From contig NZ_JAIUFY010000011.1 in NCBI RefSeq assembly GCF_020165855.1, positions 62,001 to 126,000 on the forward strand: DNA of 64,000 bases, written 5' to 3'. Source of the stretch: Celeribacter litoreus (lineage in GTDB: Bacteria > Pseudomonadota > Alphaproteobacteria > Rhodobacterales > Rhodobacteraceae). This document shows positions 39,748 to 49,496 of the stretch, in pieces; positions within the stretch are counted from its first letter, which is position 1, and each line of letters opens with the position of its first letter. The translations under genes were made by a program, and so were the position numbers. The notes beneath the pieces are model-generated. The model did not search any database. It was not told where the DNA came from and worked only from the letters and a program-made list of their open reading frames with translations.

Positions 39748-41547
39748 CTACGCGTTCTCTTCGCGCTTTTTGCGGTGAGCTTCGACACGTTCACGGTATT
39801 CTTCAGGAATCTCGCCGCCCCAAGCTTCGTCAAAGATCCAGACTTTGCGGTCCTCGAATTCAGGATTTCCAGCAAGCGAGGCGATGCGTGCCTCATGCGC
39901 CTCGCAGGAAGCCTCATGGCATGCCGCGAGATCAGTATCCTGAATGAGTTTGTCAAACTCTTTTTGCGCCTTTGGCCGAAACCGTGTCAGATCGGTTGAG
40001 TTATGCTCATTCCTGTTTCGCGTTCTCCAGTAACGGTTAGAGACGCGCTTGTTTGCAACGACCACATCTCCGCGGTGCATCTTGACGAGGAAGCATTCCA
40101 ACGATCTGAGAGGGAAGTGCTCGAGTGTCACAAGTTCGTAACTCCCACGTGCGTCCCACCCGTTGTCTTCGGGGCTCGTCAAGAGCTCCTCACGCCGCCG
40201 GCCAGAACCATCTAACCATTTGACTGTTCCGAAATTCTGGCTGAGATCGGGCCGGTGATTGCGGATTGATTGGACTCGTGGGCTCAGTCGGGTAATGCTT
40301 TTCAGACCGCGATGGGCTTTCCGCTTTCCGGGGGTTGCGGATTCGTGGCTGGGGTAAAGCTTTGTCACCCAATCCCTTGCGAAATGCAGTTTGCCGTTGG
40401 AGCCGTGGTTAAGTTCGGACATGGATAGGACATCAAACTCTCCCGCAGCCTCAAAGAGGTCAAGGAGTGTGCCGTCGCCGACATGGACGTTGATGAATTC
40501 GTCCACGTCCATCGAAATCACAAAGTCAGCCTCGCGCATGTCGCGGGTATAATGCGTATAGCGGAGCGCGCGTGGCTGAAAATTCGTGTCGCCAGCGGCC
40601 AGTGCCGGGTTGGGTAGGTGTTTGACGATGCCCATGTCATCCAAACGGTCCAGAAGTTTGTCCGTTCCGTCGGTGCAGTCGTTCGTATAAACGACAAAGT
40701 CGGTTACACCGATTGCGCGATGCCATGCGATCCACTCGAGAATAAATGGCCCCTCGTTCTTCATGCAGGTGGCGACGAGAATGCGCGGGTTTTCTACGGG
40801 CCACTTTTTGTAACTCCGACGCGGCATCGAGAACGCGGGGAGCATTTGACCCTCGATCTGAACCCGATCAAATCGTTTGACCGAGCCGGATATGTCGCTG
40901 TTCTCCGAAGGGAGGAACCCTTTTGCGCCAAGTGTGTCGATGATCTCGCGTAGCCCCTCCGGCCCATAGACCTTTGGATGCAACTCCATCACGATATGCC
41001 GGATGCCACTCAGGTCAGCTTGATCCAGCAAACCAAGTTCTGCGCCTTCAATGTCACACGAGAGAACCGTCGGCGAGAATTCCTTGATGATGTCGCCAAC
41101 GCCCATGGCCGGCACAGATTCAACACGCTCGTAAGGGCGCGAGTCAGGCTCCATTGAACTCGCCCAGAAATCTGAGCGGACATAGAAATTGATCGGCTCT
41201 CCGCTCTGTGCCGTCGCAATCCCGTTCCGGAGCGTCGCATTCGTCACGCCGTTGAGACGCCAGGTTTCTTCGATCATTGGGACGAGCGTCGGGTCCGCTT
41301 CAATGGACAGGACCGCTTCGACACCATCAACAGTCGCGGCAGCGCTCGACACGACACCTACACCCGCGCCAAGTTCCAAAAGACGATCGCCGGGCCGAAG
41401 GATGTTGCGCATCAACTCGACTTCGCCCCGTTCATACCGCCCCCGACGCATCGGACGTTCGATTTTCTCGGTGATGATTTCAGGAACGAAGGGCACAGCA
41501 ATGCCGTGCACAGTTATCTCTTCGGAATACTCATACATGTCCAACAT
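39748..41547 (-). CDS. FkbM methyltransferase / glycosyltransferase family 2 fusion
   Basis: A 599-residue protein with two enzyme parts. Residues about 35-225 are a FkbM-type SAM methyltransferase (LRPGDRLLELGAGVGVVSS, SCDIEGAELGLLDQADLSGI). Residues about 250-520 are a glycosyltransferase of the GT2/GT92-like group (RILVATCMKNEGPFILEWIA, YTNDCTDGTDKLL, and the metal site SMDVDEFINV). The tail is charged. A start three codons downstream is possible. Such fusions suit modification of a surface polysaccharide or glycan, but no other glycan gene is near. Confidence 0.85.
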   Translation of the reverse strand: MLDMYEYSEEITVHGIAVPFVPEIITEKIERPMRRGRYERGEVELMRNILRPGDRLLELGAGVGVVSSAAATVDGVEAVLSIEADPTLVPMIEETWRLNGVTNATLRNGIATAQSGEPINFYVRSDFWASSMEPDSRPYERVESVPAMGVGDIIKEFSPTVLSCDIEGAELGLLDQADLSGIRHIVMELHPKVYGPEGLREIIDTLGAKGFLPSENSDISGSVKRFDRVQIEGQMLPAFSMPRRSYKKWPVENPRILVATCMKNEGPFILEWIAWHRAIGVTDFVVYTNDCTDGTDKLLDRLDDMGIVKHLPNPALAAGDTNFQPRALRYTHYTRDMREADFVISMDVDEFINVHVGDGTLLDLFEAAGEFDVLSMSELNHGSNGKLHFARDWVTKLYPSHESATPGKRKAHRGLKSITRLSPRVQSIRNHRPDLSQNFGTVKWLDGSGRRREELLTSPEDNGWDARGSYELVTLEHFPLRSLECFLVKMHRGDVVVANKRVSNRYWRTRNRNEHNSTDLTRFRPKAQKEFDKLIQDTDLAACHEASCEAHEARIASLAGNPEFEDRKVWIFDEAWGGEIPEEYRERVEAHRKKREENA

Positions 41548-41654
41548 TTGCCCGCTGAAACCGGCGTCCTAAAATCGATGATCCGCCGTGCTGCTCTTCG
41601 GGAAGACGGTTCAATCTTTTGATCCCAATTGCAACCGCAGCGTCGGAAATTTTC

Positions 41655-41685
41655 AAAAAAAACGCCCGCAAAATGCAGGCGTTTT
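41655..41685 (-). terminator. Terminator after the transaldolase gene
   Basis: On the minus strand AAAACGCC (41685-41678 read through) pairs with GGCGTTTT (41666-41659), an inner GCA/TGC pair set narrows the loop, and eight T follow. Confidence 0.85.
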
Positions 41686-41709
41686 CAAACTTGTTGCGAG
41701 GGCGGGCGA

Positions 41710-42363
41710 TCAGACGATCTTGATGCCGGCGTCTTCCGCGTCTTTCACGAACTGGGCCAGACCCTTGTCGGTCAGAACGTGGTTCGCCATGGCCTTAATC
41801 ACGTTGGCAGGCGCGGTGATGACGTCAGCGCCGATTTTCGCGCAATCAGAGATGTGGTTCACGGTGCGGATGGAGGCGGCGAGGATCTCGGTCTCGAAGC
41901 CGTAGTTGTCGTAAACCGTGCGGATGTCTTCGATCAGCTCGAGCCCGTCGAGGTTGATGTCGTCGAGACGGCCAACGAACGGGGAAATAAAGGTCGCGCC
42001 GGATTTCGCAGCGAGGATCGCCTGGTTCACGGAGAAGCAGAGCGTCACGTTGATCATGTGGCCTTCGCCGGACAGCGTTTTACAGGCTTTGAGGCCGTCG
42101 AGGGTCAGCGGAAGTTTGATCACGACATTGTCGGCGATTTTCGCGAGCTTGCGGCCTTCGGCGACCATGCTGTCGTAGTCGAGTGCCACAACCTCTGCGG
42201 AGACGGGACCGTCTACGATGTCACAGATTTCTTTGGTCACTTCGAGGATGTCGCGACCGGATTTCTTGATCAGAGACGGGTTGGTTGTCACCCCATCCAC
42301 AAAGCCAAGGTCGTTCAGTTCGCGGATTGCATCTACATCGGCGGTATCGACAAAGAATTTCAT
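41710..42363 (-). CDS. tal: Small transaldolase / fructose-6-phosphate aldolase-type enzyme
   Basis: A 217-residue single-domain transaldolase (TalC/FSA type). The Schiff-base lysine is K83 in [21 protein letters not shown] and [12 protein letters not shown] are family signatures. Members either transfer dihydroxyacetone units in the pentose phosphate pathway or act as aldolases on fructose 6-phosphate; in alphaproteobacteria transaldolase activity is the usual call. It stands alone, divergent from priA, with its own terminator. Confidence 0.92.
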   Translation of the reverse strand: MKFFVDTADVDAIRELNDLGFVDGVTTNPSLIKKSGRDILEVTKEICDIVDGPVSAEVVALDYDSMVAEGRKLAKIADNVVIKLPLTLDGLKACKTLSGEGHMINVTLCFSVNQAILAAKSGATFISPFVGRLDDINLDGLELIEDIRTVYDNYGFETEILAASIRTVNHISDCAKIGADVITAPANVIKAMANHVLTDKGLAQFVKDAEDAGIKIV

Positions 42364-42435
42364 GGGCGGGTCTCCTTTCGCCTTACGTTAGCGCTCATAT
42401 ACTGCATGAAAGTGCCGAGGCAAAGGGGGTCTGGC

Positions 42436-44664
42436 GTGTCGGAGCCAAAACCCCTACGACTTGACCCCATGAGTGATGACGCGTTTTTCCCCGAAGGCAC
42501 ATTGGTCGCGGTTCTGACCTGTGAGCCGCTTGACCGGACGCTTGATTACAAAGCGCCGGAGGGCGGTGTCTTTCGCGGCGCGTTCGTCGAGGTTCCGCTC
42601 GGGCCGCGTAAGGTGCTGGGCTGCGTTTGGGGTGCTGGGATCGGCGGATTTGATCTCTCCAAGGCGCGGAGCATTTCCTCCGTTCTCGATCTCGCGCCGA
42701 TGCGCGACGAGATGCATCTCTTCCTCGAAAAGGTGGCCGCCTATACGCTCACACCCATGCCCGCGATGCTGCGTCTCGCGACCCGCGCGCCGGGGCTGAT
42801 GAACCCGCCGGGCATGCGCAAAGTGTTTCGCAGAGGCACAGGCCTGCCGCCCCGTGAGACAGAGGCGCGAAAGCGCGTGCTCGACACGCTCGATGAATAT
42901 GGCGGGCTGTCGTTCACGCTCAAGGAATTGGCGGACACGGCGGGAGTGACCGCTTCGGTCGTCAAAGGGCTGATCCCGTCCGGAGCTGTGATCGAGGAGG
43001 ACACGCCCCGCGATCTTCCCTTTCGTCGGCTTGATGCAACTGCGGAGGGGAAGGAACTGACCGATGCGCAGTCAGAGGCGGCGCGGGCGCTGCGCGAGGC
43101 CGTTGCTGCGGAACGTTATAGCACGACGCTTCTTAAGGGCGTGACGGGGTCGGGGAAGACCGAGGTGTATCTGGAGGCCGTCGCCGAATGTCTCGCGCAT
43201 GGCCGGCAGGCATTGGTCCTCTTGCCCGAGATCGCGCTTACGGCGGAATTCTTGACGCGGTTCGAGGCCCGGTTCGGGGCACGTCCTGCGGAATGGCACT
43301 CCGGCGTCACGATGACCGAGCGCCGCCGTGTCTGGAAAATGGTCGGGACAGGCGGTGCGCAGGTGGTGATCGGGGCGCGGTCTGCGCTTTATCTGCCCTT
43401 CCAAAACCTCGGCCTGATCGTGGTCGATGAAGAGCACGACCAGAGCTACAAACAGGAAGACGGCGTTCATTACAACGCCCGCGACATGGCCGTTCTGCGG
43501 GCGTCTCTGTGCTCGGCGGCAGTTGTTCTTGCCTCGGCGACGCCGTCGCTCGAAACATGGGCGAATGTCGAAGTGGGGAAATACAGACGCCTTGATCTCG
43601 AGAGCCGCTATGGTCCCGCCGTGATGCCGGACATGCATGCGCTCGACATGCGGGACGAACGGCTGCCCGCGACGCAATTCATCTCCGAGGCGCTGGCTAA
43701 TGCGGTGCGCAAGCGGATCGGATTAGGTGAGCAGTCGCTTCTGTTCCTCAACCGTCGCGGCTATGCTCCCGTCACGATCTGCCGTGCCTGCGGGTTTCAG
43801 ATCGGATGCGATCATTGCGACGCGCGGATGGTGGAGCACCGTTTCCTCAAGCGACTTGTCTGTCACCAGTGCGGCGAGACAAAGCCGATGCCGAAAGCCT
43901 GCCCGAGTTGCGGCGTCGAGGGAAGGCTTGCCCCTGTCGGGCCGGGGGTTGAGCGTCTGGCGGAAGAGGTCAAAGAACGCTTTCCAGAGGCGAAGGTTGC
44001 TGTGCTGTCTTCAGACCTCTTCGCCTCTGCGCGGGCGCTCAAAGAACAAATCCGCCTGATCGCCGAGGGGGACACCGAAATCATCATCGGGACGCAGCTT
44101 GTCGCAAAGGGGCACAACTTTCCGAACCTGACGCTTGTCGGCGTGATTGACGCGGATCTCGGGCTTCAGGGGTCTGACCTACGCGCCGCCGAACGGACGT
44201 TCCAATTGATGCGTCAGGTGGCGGGCCGCGCGGGGCGGTCCGAGAAGAAGGGCGTCGCGCTCCTTCAGACCTATCAGCCGGAGCACCCTGTTATTCGGGC
44301 GATCCTGTCTGGTGATGAGGAAGGGTTCTGGCGCGCCGAGGCTGCGGAACGGAAAATGGCAGGTGTGCCACCCTATGGCCGGATGGCGGGGATTGTTCTC
44401 TCGGGACCTGATCTGGCGGTAGTGTCTGATGTTGCCAACCAACTCGCACGGGTGGCGGGGCCATTGCAGCGGATCGGCGCGCAACTTTTCGGTCCAGCCC
44501 CTGCGCCGATTGCGCGGGTGCGCGGGCGGCATCGCATTCGCCTCTTGGTGAAGGCCGAGAAAACCGCGTCGATCCAAGCCGCGCTCGCCGACTGGACACG
44601 GCAGGTCAAACTGCCGAACAACGTCCGCCTTCAGATCGACATCGATCCGCAATCGTTTTGGTAG
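42436..44664 (+). CDS. priA: Primosomal protein N' (replication restart helicase PriA)
   Basis: A 742-residue superfamily 2 helicase that reloads the replisome at collapsed forks. It has Walker A GVTGSGKT, DEEH (VVDEEHDQSYKQED), a zinc-binding block (CRACGFQIGCDHCDARM then CHQCGE, CPSCG) and QVAGRAGRSEKKG. The start proposed is GTG at 42436, six bases after GGGGG; the ATG at 42469 is in frame but lacks a ribosome site, and gives 731 residues. Its stop abuts the stop of the YeeE/YedE gene on the other strand. Confidence 0.94.
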   Translation: MSEPKPLRLDPMSDDAFFPEGTLVAVLTCEPLDRTLDYKAPEGGVFRGAFVEVPLGPRKVLGCVWGAGIGGFDLSKARSISSVLDLAPMRDEMHLFLEKVAAYTLTPMPAMLRLATRAPGLMNPPGMRKVFRRGTGLPPRETEARKRVLDTLDEYGGLSFTLKELADTAGVTASVVKGLIPSGAVIEEDTPRDLPFRRLDATAEGKELTDAQSEAARALREAVAAERYSTTLLKGVTGSGKTEVYLEAVAECLAHGRQALVLLPEIALTAEFLTRFEARFGARPAEWHSGVTMTERRRVWKMVGTGGAQVVIGARSALYLPFQNLGLIVVDEEHDQSYKQEDGVHYNARDMAVLRASLCSAAVVLASATPSLETWANVEVGKYRRLDLESRYGPAVMPDMHALDMRDERLPATQFISEALANAVRKRIGLGEQSLLFLNRRGYAPVTICRACGFQIGCDHCDARMVEHRFLKRLVCHQCGETKPMPKACPSCGVEGRLAPVGPGVERLAEEVKERFPEAKVAVLSSDLFASARALKEQIRLIAEGDTEIIIGTQLVAKGHNFPNLTLVGVIDADLGLQGSDLRAAERTFQLMRQVAGRAGRSEKKGVALLQTYQPEHPVIRAILSGDEEGFWRAEAAERKMAGVPPYGRMAGIVLSGPDLAVVSDVANQLARVAGPLQRIGAQLFGPAPAPIARVRGRHRIRLLVKAEKTASIQAALADWTRQVKLPNNVRLQIDIDPQSFW

Positions 44665-45726
44665 TTAGCAGGCCAGAGCTGGATCGGCTTGGCGGTCGAC
44701 CATCAATGTTGTGACAATCGCCCCGATCCACATGCAGAAGAGCGCGAGCCAAGCGGTCGCGGCGAAAACCGATCCGCCCGTCACACCATTCCCGATCGCG
44801 CAACCGCCTGCGAGCATCGCACCGAATCCCATGAGAACGGCCCCGATCATGGACCGACGCATCACGGGTACCGAGTCAAAGCTCTGCCAGCGGAATTCGC
44901 CAGCGAACATGGATGCCGCGAAGGCGCCAATGACGACCCCGGGCACGAGGCCGACGTCGAACTCGAGCACAGCTTTACGGTCGAGAAAGAACATGAGCGT
45001 GTTGGCCGATGGGCCCGAGAAGGTGACGGATGTGACCGGCACCGGATCGAAGGCGACCTGTGCGAGTTGCCATGACAACCCCCAACCGACAGCAACGGCA
45101 AAACCGACGCCCGAGGCGAAAATCCATGTTTTTGGCCCGATCTGGTTCTTCGCCGCAAGATAAAGCGCAAGGGCCGCAAACATGAGGCCGAGAACGAGGC
45201 CAGAGCCGTTCGGGAGATGCAGCGCCGAAAGCAGGTTGACGTTCTCTGACCCCGTGATCGACAGGGAGGCGAGACGGTCGCGGAGCGGGGAGAGCATTCC
45301 GTGCAGGCTCATCTGCGCGGTCACGGCAAAGATCAGACCCGATACGACAGAACGAAGATTGCCGGTGGACGCCAAAACGAGCAGTCGTCCGGAGCACCCT
45401 CGGGAGAGCACCATCCCCACGCCGAACATGAGCCCACCGATAATGGCGCCCGACCACGATCCGGGAACCGCCATGATGCGAGCATCCGCGCCGCGAAAGA
45501 GGCCAAGGAGTTGCGCCGCCTGAACCCAGACAATTGCGGTCGATAGCGTCAAAAACCAGACGGCCACCTTTGGCCCGAGCCGCCCACGGGCAAATTCGAC
45601 CGTCGCCGCACGTAGGCAGAACTGAGAGCGTTGCGCAGAGACGCCAAAGATCAATCCGGTGATCATACCGAAGATCGCGGCGGACGGACTTTCCCCGATC
45701 CCTTCCACGAGGGTTAAAATATCCAT
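44665..45726 (-). CDS. YeeE/YedE family sulfur-compound transporter
   Basis: A 353-residue membrane protein of the YeeE/YedE (DUF395) family with about nine hydrophobic segments. The conserved cysteine motifs used in thiosulfate passage by related TsuA proteins are present: SQRSQFCLRAA, LSRGCSGRLLV and GGCAIGNGVTGGS. The start is the ATG with AGGAGG seven bases upstream, six codons into the longest frame. It probably imports thiosulfate or another small sulfur compound. It is divergent from the MFS gene; no TusA-like gene is adjacent. Confidence 0.85.
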   Translation of the reverse strand: MDILTLVEGIGESPSAAIFGMITGLIFGVSAQRSQFCLRAATVEFARGRLGPKVAVWFLTLSTAIVWVQAAQLLGLFRGADARIMAVPGSWSGAIIGGLMFGVGMVLSRGCSGRLLVLASTGNLRSVVSGLIFAVTAQMSLHGMLSPLRDRLASLSITGSENVNLLSALHLPNGSGLVLGLMFAALALYLAAKNQIGPKTWIFASGVGFAVAVGWGLSWQLAQVAFDPVPVTSVTFSGPSANTLMFFLDRKAVLEFDVGLVPGVVIGAFAASMFAGEFRWQSFDSVPVMRRSMIGAVLMGFGAMLAGGCAIGNGVTGGSVFAATAWLALFCMWIGAIVTTLMVDRQADPALAC

Positions 45727-45909
45727 AGTGCGTCCTCCTCCCATGCGCCAATTTCACGAGTTTATCGTGGCGGGCGCAGTCCGCCTTGAGATGGATCACA
45801 TGATCATGAATGTTTGAATGTCTCGTCAAGTGGAACTTCTCGCACCCGCGCAAGGGGGTGTGCGAGAAAATCAACTATCAAAAAAACGAGTTTCGCCGTA
45901 TGCGAGGGT

Positions 45910-47151
45910 ATGAAACGCCAAATCGTCTCCCTTGATAACATCTCCGACCTGCCGCGCTGGCGGCGTCCTGAGGCTTTGCTGTTTGTGATGGCCTTTGCCA
46001 TGCCTGTCGCGTTTGCGACGTGGAATGCGCTGTTGAACAACTTTGTCATCGAGGTTGCGGGCTTTACCGGCGTTGAAATTGGCTGGCTCCATACGGTGCG
46101 CGAAATCCCCGGCTTCTTCGCCATCGGTGTCATCGCGCTAATCATGATCGTCCGTGAACAGGTGCTCGGGATCGTGTCCCTGATCCTGCTCGGCGTGGCG
46201 ACGGCTGTGACGGCCATGTTCCCGTCACTCGGCGGTATTCTCGTGGTGACAATGTTGTCGTCCATCGGGTTTCACTACTACGAGACGGTGAACCAGTCTT
46301 TGCAGCTTCAGTGGCTTCCGAAAGATCGCGCGCCTATCGTGCTCGGGCGTTTGGTTGCCGCGGGATCGGCAGCGTCTCTGATCGCTTACGGACTCTTGGT
46401 GATCACGTGGAAGACCTTCGATCTATCCTACAACCTCGTTTACCTGCTCTCAGGCGGGTTCACCGCGATTGTCGCGCTCTTCGCGCTACTGGCCTACCCG
46501 CAGTTCGAGGCCCCCAATCCACAAGCGAAGAAGCTGATCCTCAAGCGTCGCTATGGCCTCTACTATGCGCTGCAATTCATGGCGGGGGCGCGGCGGCAGA
46601 TTTTCGTCGTCTTTGCGGCCTTTATGATGGTCGAGAAATTCGGCTTTGAAGTGCACGAGATCACGGCCCTGTTCCTGATCAACTTCGTCGCGAATATGTT
46701 GGTCGCCCCCTACTTCGGGAAGGTTGTGTTCCGCCGTGGCGAACGCTTTGTTCTGATGTTCGAATATATCGGCCTGACACTCGTCTTCCTCGCATACGGC
46801 GGGATCTACTGGCTCGGTTGGGGCGTCGTTGTGGCCGGTGCGCTCTACGTGATCGATCACATGCTCTTTGGGCTGGCCTTCGCGCTCAAGACCTACTTCC
46901 AAAAGATTGCCGATCCAGAGGATATCGCGCCCACGGCTGCGGTTGCTTTTACGATCAACCACATCGCAGCCGTCTTCCTGCCGGCCCTATTGGGATATCT
47001 TTGGGTGGCGTCTCCAGGCGGAGTTTTCGTGCTCGCGGCTGCGATGGCGCTCGCGTCTCTGGGACTGTCCGCGCTCATCCCGCGCCATCCCGAGAAGGGC
47101 AACGAATGGCGTCTGTTCCGCCGCGTGGTCGAGGCGAACCCCGCCGAATAA
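45910..47151 (+). CDS. Major facilitator superfamily transporter
   Basis: A 413-residue membrane protein with about twelve hydrophobic segments and an MFS-like layout; a central loop (YPQFEAPNPQAKKLILKRRY) divides two six-helix halves. The ATG at 45910 begins the aligned region, although the ribosome site GAGGG is very close. Substrate is not apparent from the sequence or neighbours (YeeE/YedE divergent, msrA downstream). Confidence 0.8.
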   Translation: MKRQIVSLDNISDLPRWRRPEALLFVMAFAMPVAFATWNALLNNFVIEVAGFTGVEIGWLHTVREIPGFFAIGVIALIMIVREQVLGIVSLILLGVATAVTAMFPSLGGILVVTMLSSIGFHYYETVNQSLQLQWLPKDRAPIVLGRLVAAGSAASLIAYGLLVITWKTFDLSYNLVYLLSGGFTAIVALFALLAYPQFEAPNPQAKKLILKRRYGLYYALQFMAGARRQIFVVFAAFMMVEKFGFEVHEITALFLINFVANMLVAPYFGKVVFRRGERFVLMFEYIGLTLVFLAYGGIYWLGWGVVVAGALYVIDHMLFGLAFALKTYFQKIADPEDIAPTAAVAFTINHIAAVFLPALLGYLWVASPGGVFVLAAAMALASLGLSALIPRHPEKGNEWRLFRRVVEANPAE

Positions 47152-47217
47152 CGCGACGTTTGGTGAAGCGACGAATCCAGCCTATATTGATGTGAGATTG
47201 ATATGATGGAGACGCCC

Positions 47218-47922
47218 ATGTTTGCCGCCTTGACCAAAAAGCTGACCATGCCGACGCCGGATGAGGCGCTGCCGGGCCGTGCGACGCCGATCCCCACGGC
47301 GGAGAAGCACTTCATTTTCGACGTTCCGCTGGTCGCTGACCCCGTCGAAGGCCAAAGCGTAGCGGTTTTCGGGATGGGCTGTTTCTGGGGCGTCGAGCGC
47401 ATGTTCTGGCAAATCCCGGGTGTCGTGAATACGGCGGCGGGGTATGCTGCGGGCTACACACCGAACCCGACCTACGAAGAAGTTTGCACCGGCAAGACCG
47501 GTCACAACGAAGTCGTTCGCGTGATCTTCGACCCCGAGAAGGTGAGCTACGATACGCTGCTCAAGACGTTCTGGGAAGGACACGACCCGACCCAAGGGAT
47601 GCGTCAGGGCAACGATCGTGGGACGCAGTATCGCTCCGGCATCTACTTTGCAGACGAAGCGCAAAGAAAAGCCGCTGAGGCGAGCCTAGCCGGATACAAC
47701 GTGCTCTTGCAGGACAAAGGCTATGGCGCGATCACGACGGAAATCCTGCCGTCGGGCAAGTTCTACTACGCGGAGGATTACCATCAGCAGTATCTCGCCA
47801 AGAACCCGAACGGATACTGCGGGATCGGCGGGACGGGCGTGACGTGTCCTGTTGGCCTGTCGATGGATAGTCCGATTCAATGGAACCAAGCGGTCGAAGG
47901 GCCGGACGCCTCCTCATCGTAA
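47218..47922 (+). CDS. msrA: Peptide-methionine (S)-S-oxide reductase
   Basis: A 234-residue MsrA that repairs oxidised methionine. The active Cys55 is in [12 protein letters not shown]; a resolving cysteine pair lies near the C-terminus ([16 protein letters not shown]). [20 protein letters not shown] is the family core. The start chosen, 47218, has GGAGA about five bases before it; ATG codons at 47203/47206 are less well placed. About 40 residues precede the catalytic domain, without a clear signal peptide. Confidence 0.93.
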   Translation: MFAALTKKLTMPTPDEALPGRATPIPTAEKHFIFDVPLVADPVEGQSVAVFGMGCFWGVERMFWQIPGVVNTAAGYAAGYTPNPTYEEVCTGKTGHNEVVRVIFDPEKVSYDTLLKTFWEGHDPTQGMRQGNDRGTQYRSGIYFADEAQRKAAEASLAGYNVLLQDKGYGAITTEILPSGKFYYAEDYHQQYLAKNPNGYCGIGGTGVTCPVGLSMDSPIQWNQAVEGPDASSS

Positions 47923-47981
47923 TGCTTGTCTGAGCACAGAAGGGGGGATAAGGCAGAGCCAAAGCCAAAAGGATTGCCGAT

Positions 47982-48854
47982 ATGCCCACCTTCACCGCCT
48001 TTACAAAAACCCAAGGGAAAGCACCTGCCGAAGCCATCGGCGAAGCACTGGAGGATATCTATCCAGAGCCGACAGGTGTTGGGGTTTTCGAAATTGAGGA
48101 CGGTTCGGGGCTTTGGGAAGTCGGTGCCTACTTTACCGAGGAACCGGATGATATTGCGCTCGCGCTTTTGGCGAAAGTTCACAATGCGCCGGACTTTGTC
48201 ATTTCCGAGCTTCCGGAAACCGACTGGGTCGCGAAGGTCCGCCGTGATCTCGCCCCGGTCGAAGCAGGGCGGTTCTTTGTCTATGGCTCACATGATGCGG
48301 ATAAGTTGCCAGAAGGCAAAATCGGGCTTTTGATCGAAGCCGCGATGGCGTTCGGCACAGGGCACCACGGCACGACCCTCGGCTGCCTGAAGGCTCTCGA
48401 TATCTTGCTCGAGAAAGGCGTGCCGCTCGACAAAGTGGCGGATATTGGGTGCGGCACAGCGGTTCTCGCGATGGCGGCGGCAAAGTTCACGGATCAGCCC
48501 GTTTATGCGTCCGACATTGATGAGGTCGCGGTTGAAGTCGCCGAGAGCAACGTGCGGGCAAATGATCTCGCGGGGCAGGTTGTGTGTTTGGAAGCGGCTG
48601 GTTTCAATCACGAAACACTTGCGAAAATGGCGCCCTATGACCTCGTTTTCGCGAATATTCTGAAAGGGCCGCTCGTCGCACTGGCGCCGGACATGGCTGC
48701 GAATGTTGCGAAAAATGGCCATGTGATCCTCTCCGGTATCCTGAATCCACAAGCTGACGAAGTTGTGGAGGTTTATTCACGCAATGGCTTCAATTTGGTG
48801 AATCGGGAGGAGATTGGTGACTGGACGACGCTAATAATGGTCAATTTTGCCTAA
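47982..48854 (+). CDS. prmA: Ribosomal protein L11 methyltransferase
   Basis: A 290-residue PrmA. SAM-binding motif VADIGCGTAVLAMAAAKF, the substrate segment AFGTGHHGTTLGCLKAL and NILKGPLVALAP are visible. It methylates ribosomal protein L11. It stands after msrA, 60 bases apart, on the same strand. Confidence 0.93.
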   Translation: MPTFTAFTKTQGKAPAEAIGEALEDIYPEPTGVGVFEIEDGSGLWEVGAYFTEEPDDIALALLAKVHNAPDFVISELPETDWVAKVRRDLAPVEAGRFFVYGSHDADKLPEGKIGLLIEAAMAFGTGHHGTTLGCLKALDILLEKGVPLDKVADIGCGTAVLAMAAAKFTDQPVYASDIDEVAVEVAESNVRANDLAGQVVCLEAAGFNHETLAKMAPYDLVFANILKGPLVALAPDMAANVAKNGHVILSGILNPQADEVVEVYSRNGFNLVNREEIGDWTTLIMVNFA

Positions 48855-48912
48855 TTTTGGCATAATTCACCCCAAATCCGCCAAATTTGCCCCAATTTTG
48901 ACATAATTCAAC
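48851..48912 (+). repeat. Imperfect direct repeat downstream of prmA
   Basis: CTAATTTTGGCATAATTCACC (48851-48871) is repeated as CCAATTTTGACATAATTCAAC (48892-48912), 41 bases apart, with a related AT-rich block (CCAAATTTGCCC) between. The region is AT-rich against its surroundings and lies 74 bases upstream of the next gene. It could be a promoter with repeated operator half-sites. Confidence 0.6.
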
Positions 48913-48985
48913 CTGATCTTTAGGTCTTGCGCCGTCAGACGCGAGTCGGACGAGCACCACGAAACCTAAAGATGAGGAAGCTGTG

Positions 48986-49333
48986 ATGGCTTACGCGGGA
49001 TCGGAACAGTTGGAGAAACGTCTCGATCGCATTGAAGCTCAGCGCGATGCGATCAAACGAGGCACAGTCTATTCCGTCGACCATGATGGAACAATCGTTG
49101 CTCGTGCGCGCCGACGGAGTTTCCGTCGCCCCCTCCACATTCTCGTGATGGCGATCGCAGGATTGATGCTTTTCAAAGTCGTTGTCTTCGCGGCCCTTGG
49201 CCCGGGTACCTACAACGCACGCGTTGCCGAGCTCCAAGAGGGCTCGTCGGTTGAACGTGTCGGTGCATGGGTCATGGAAGCGGGCGACATCACGGTGTTT
49301 ATCGCAACCGAATGGCTTTCTTTCATGCACTAA
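48986..49333 (+). CDS. Hypothetical membrane protein (115 residues)
   Basis: The N-terminal 50 residues are charged and possibly coiled (SEQLEKRLDRIEAQRDAIKR), followed by one membrane helix at about 51-71 (HILVMAIAGLMLFKVVVFAA) and a short outer part. ATG 48986 has GAGGAAG upstream; GTG three bases earlier is possible. No family was recognised. It is preceded by the direct repeat and followed by a hairpin. Confidence 0.75.
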   Translation: MAYAGSEQLEKRLDRIEAQRDAIKRGTVYSVDHDGTIVARARRRSFRRPLHILVMAIAGLMLFKVVVFAALGPGTYNARVAELQEGSSVERVGAWVMEAGDITVFIATEWLSFMH

Positions 49334-49375
49334 CGCCTCTTCTCGGCGAAGTCGCGTGATGAGAGAAAATTATAC

Positions 49376-49402
49376 AGCCCGCACCGTTTAGGCGCGGGCT
49401 TT
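49376..49402 (+). terminator. Probable terminator before ruvC
   Basis: AGCCCGC (49376-49382) pairs with GCGGGCT (49394-49400), loop of eleven, followed by TTCACGTTTT. The T tract is broken, so termination may be partial. Confidence 0.6.
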
Positions 49403-49496
49403 CACGTTTTCGGATGACGCGCACGACGCGACGCTTGGCAAATGTTCTCGTTTCGTGCTAATTGGGTTTCAAAGAAAAAACAGAGCAGGTGAGATT

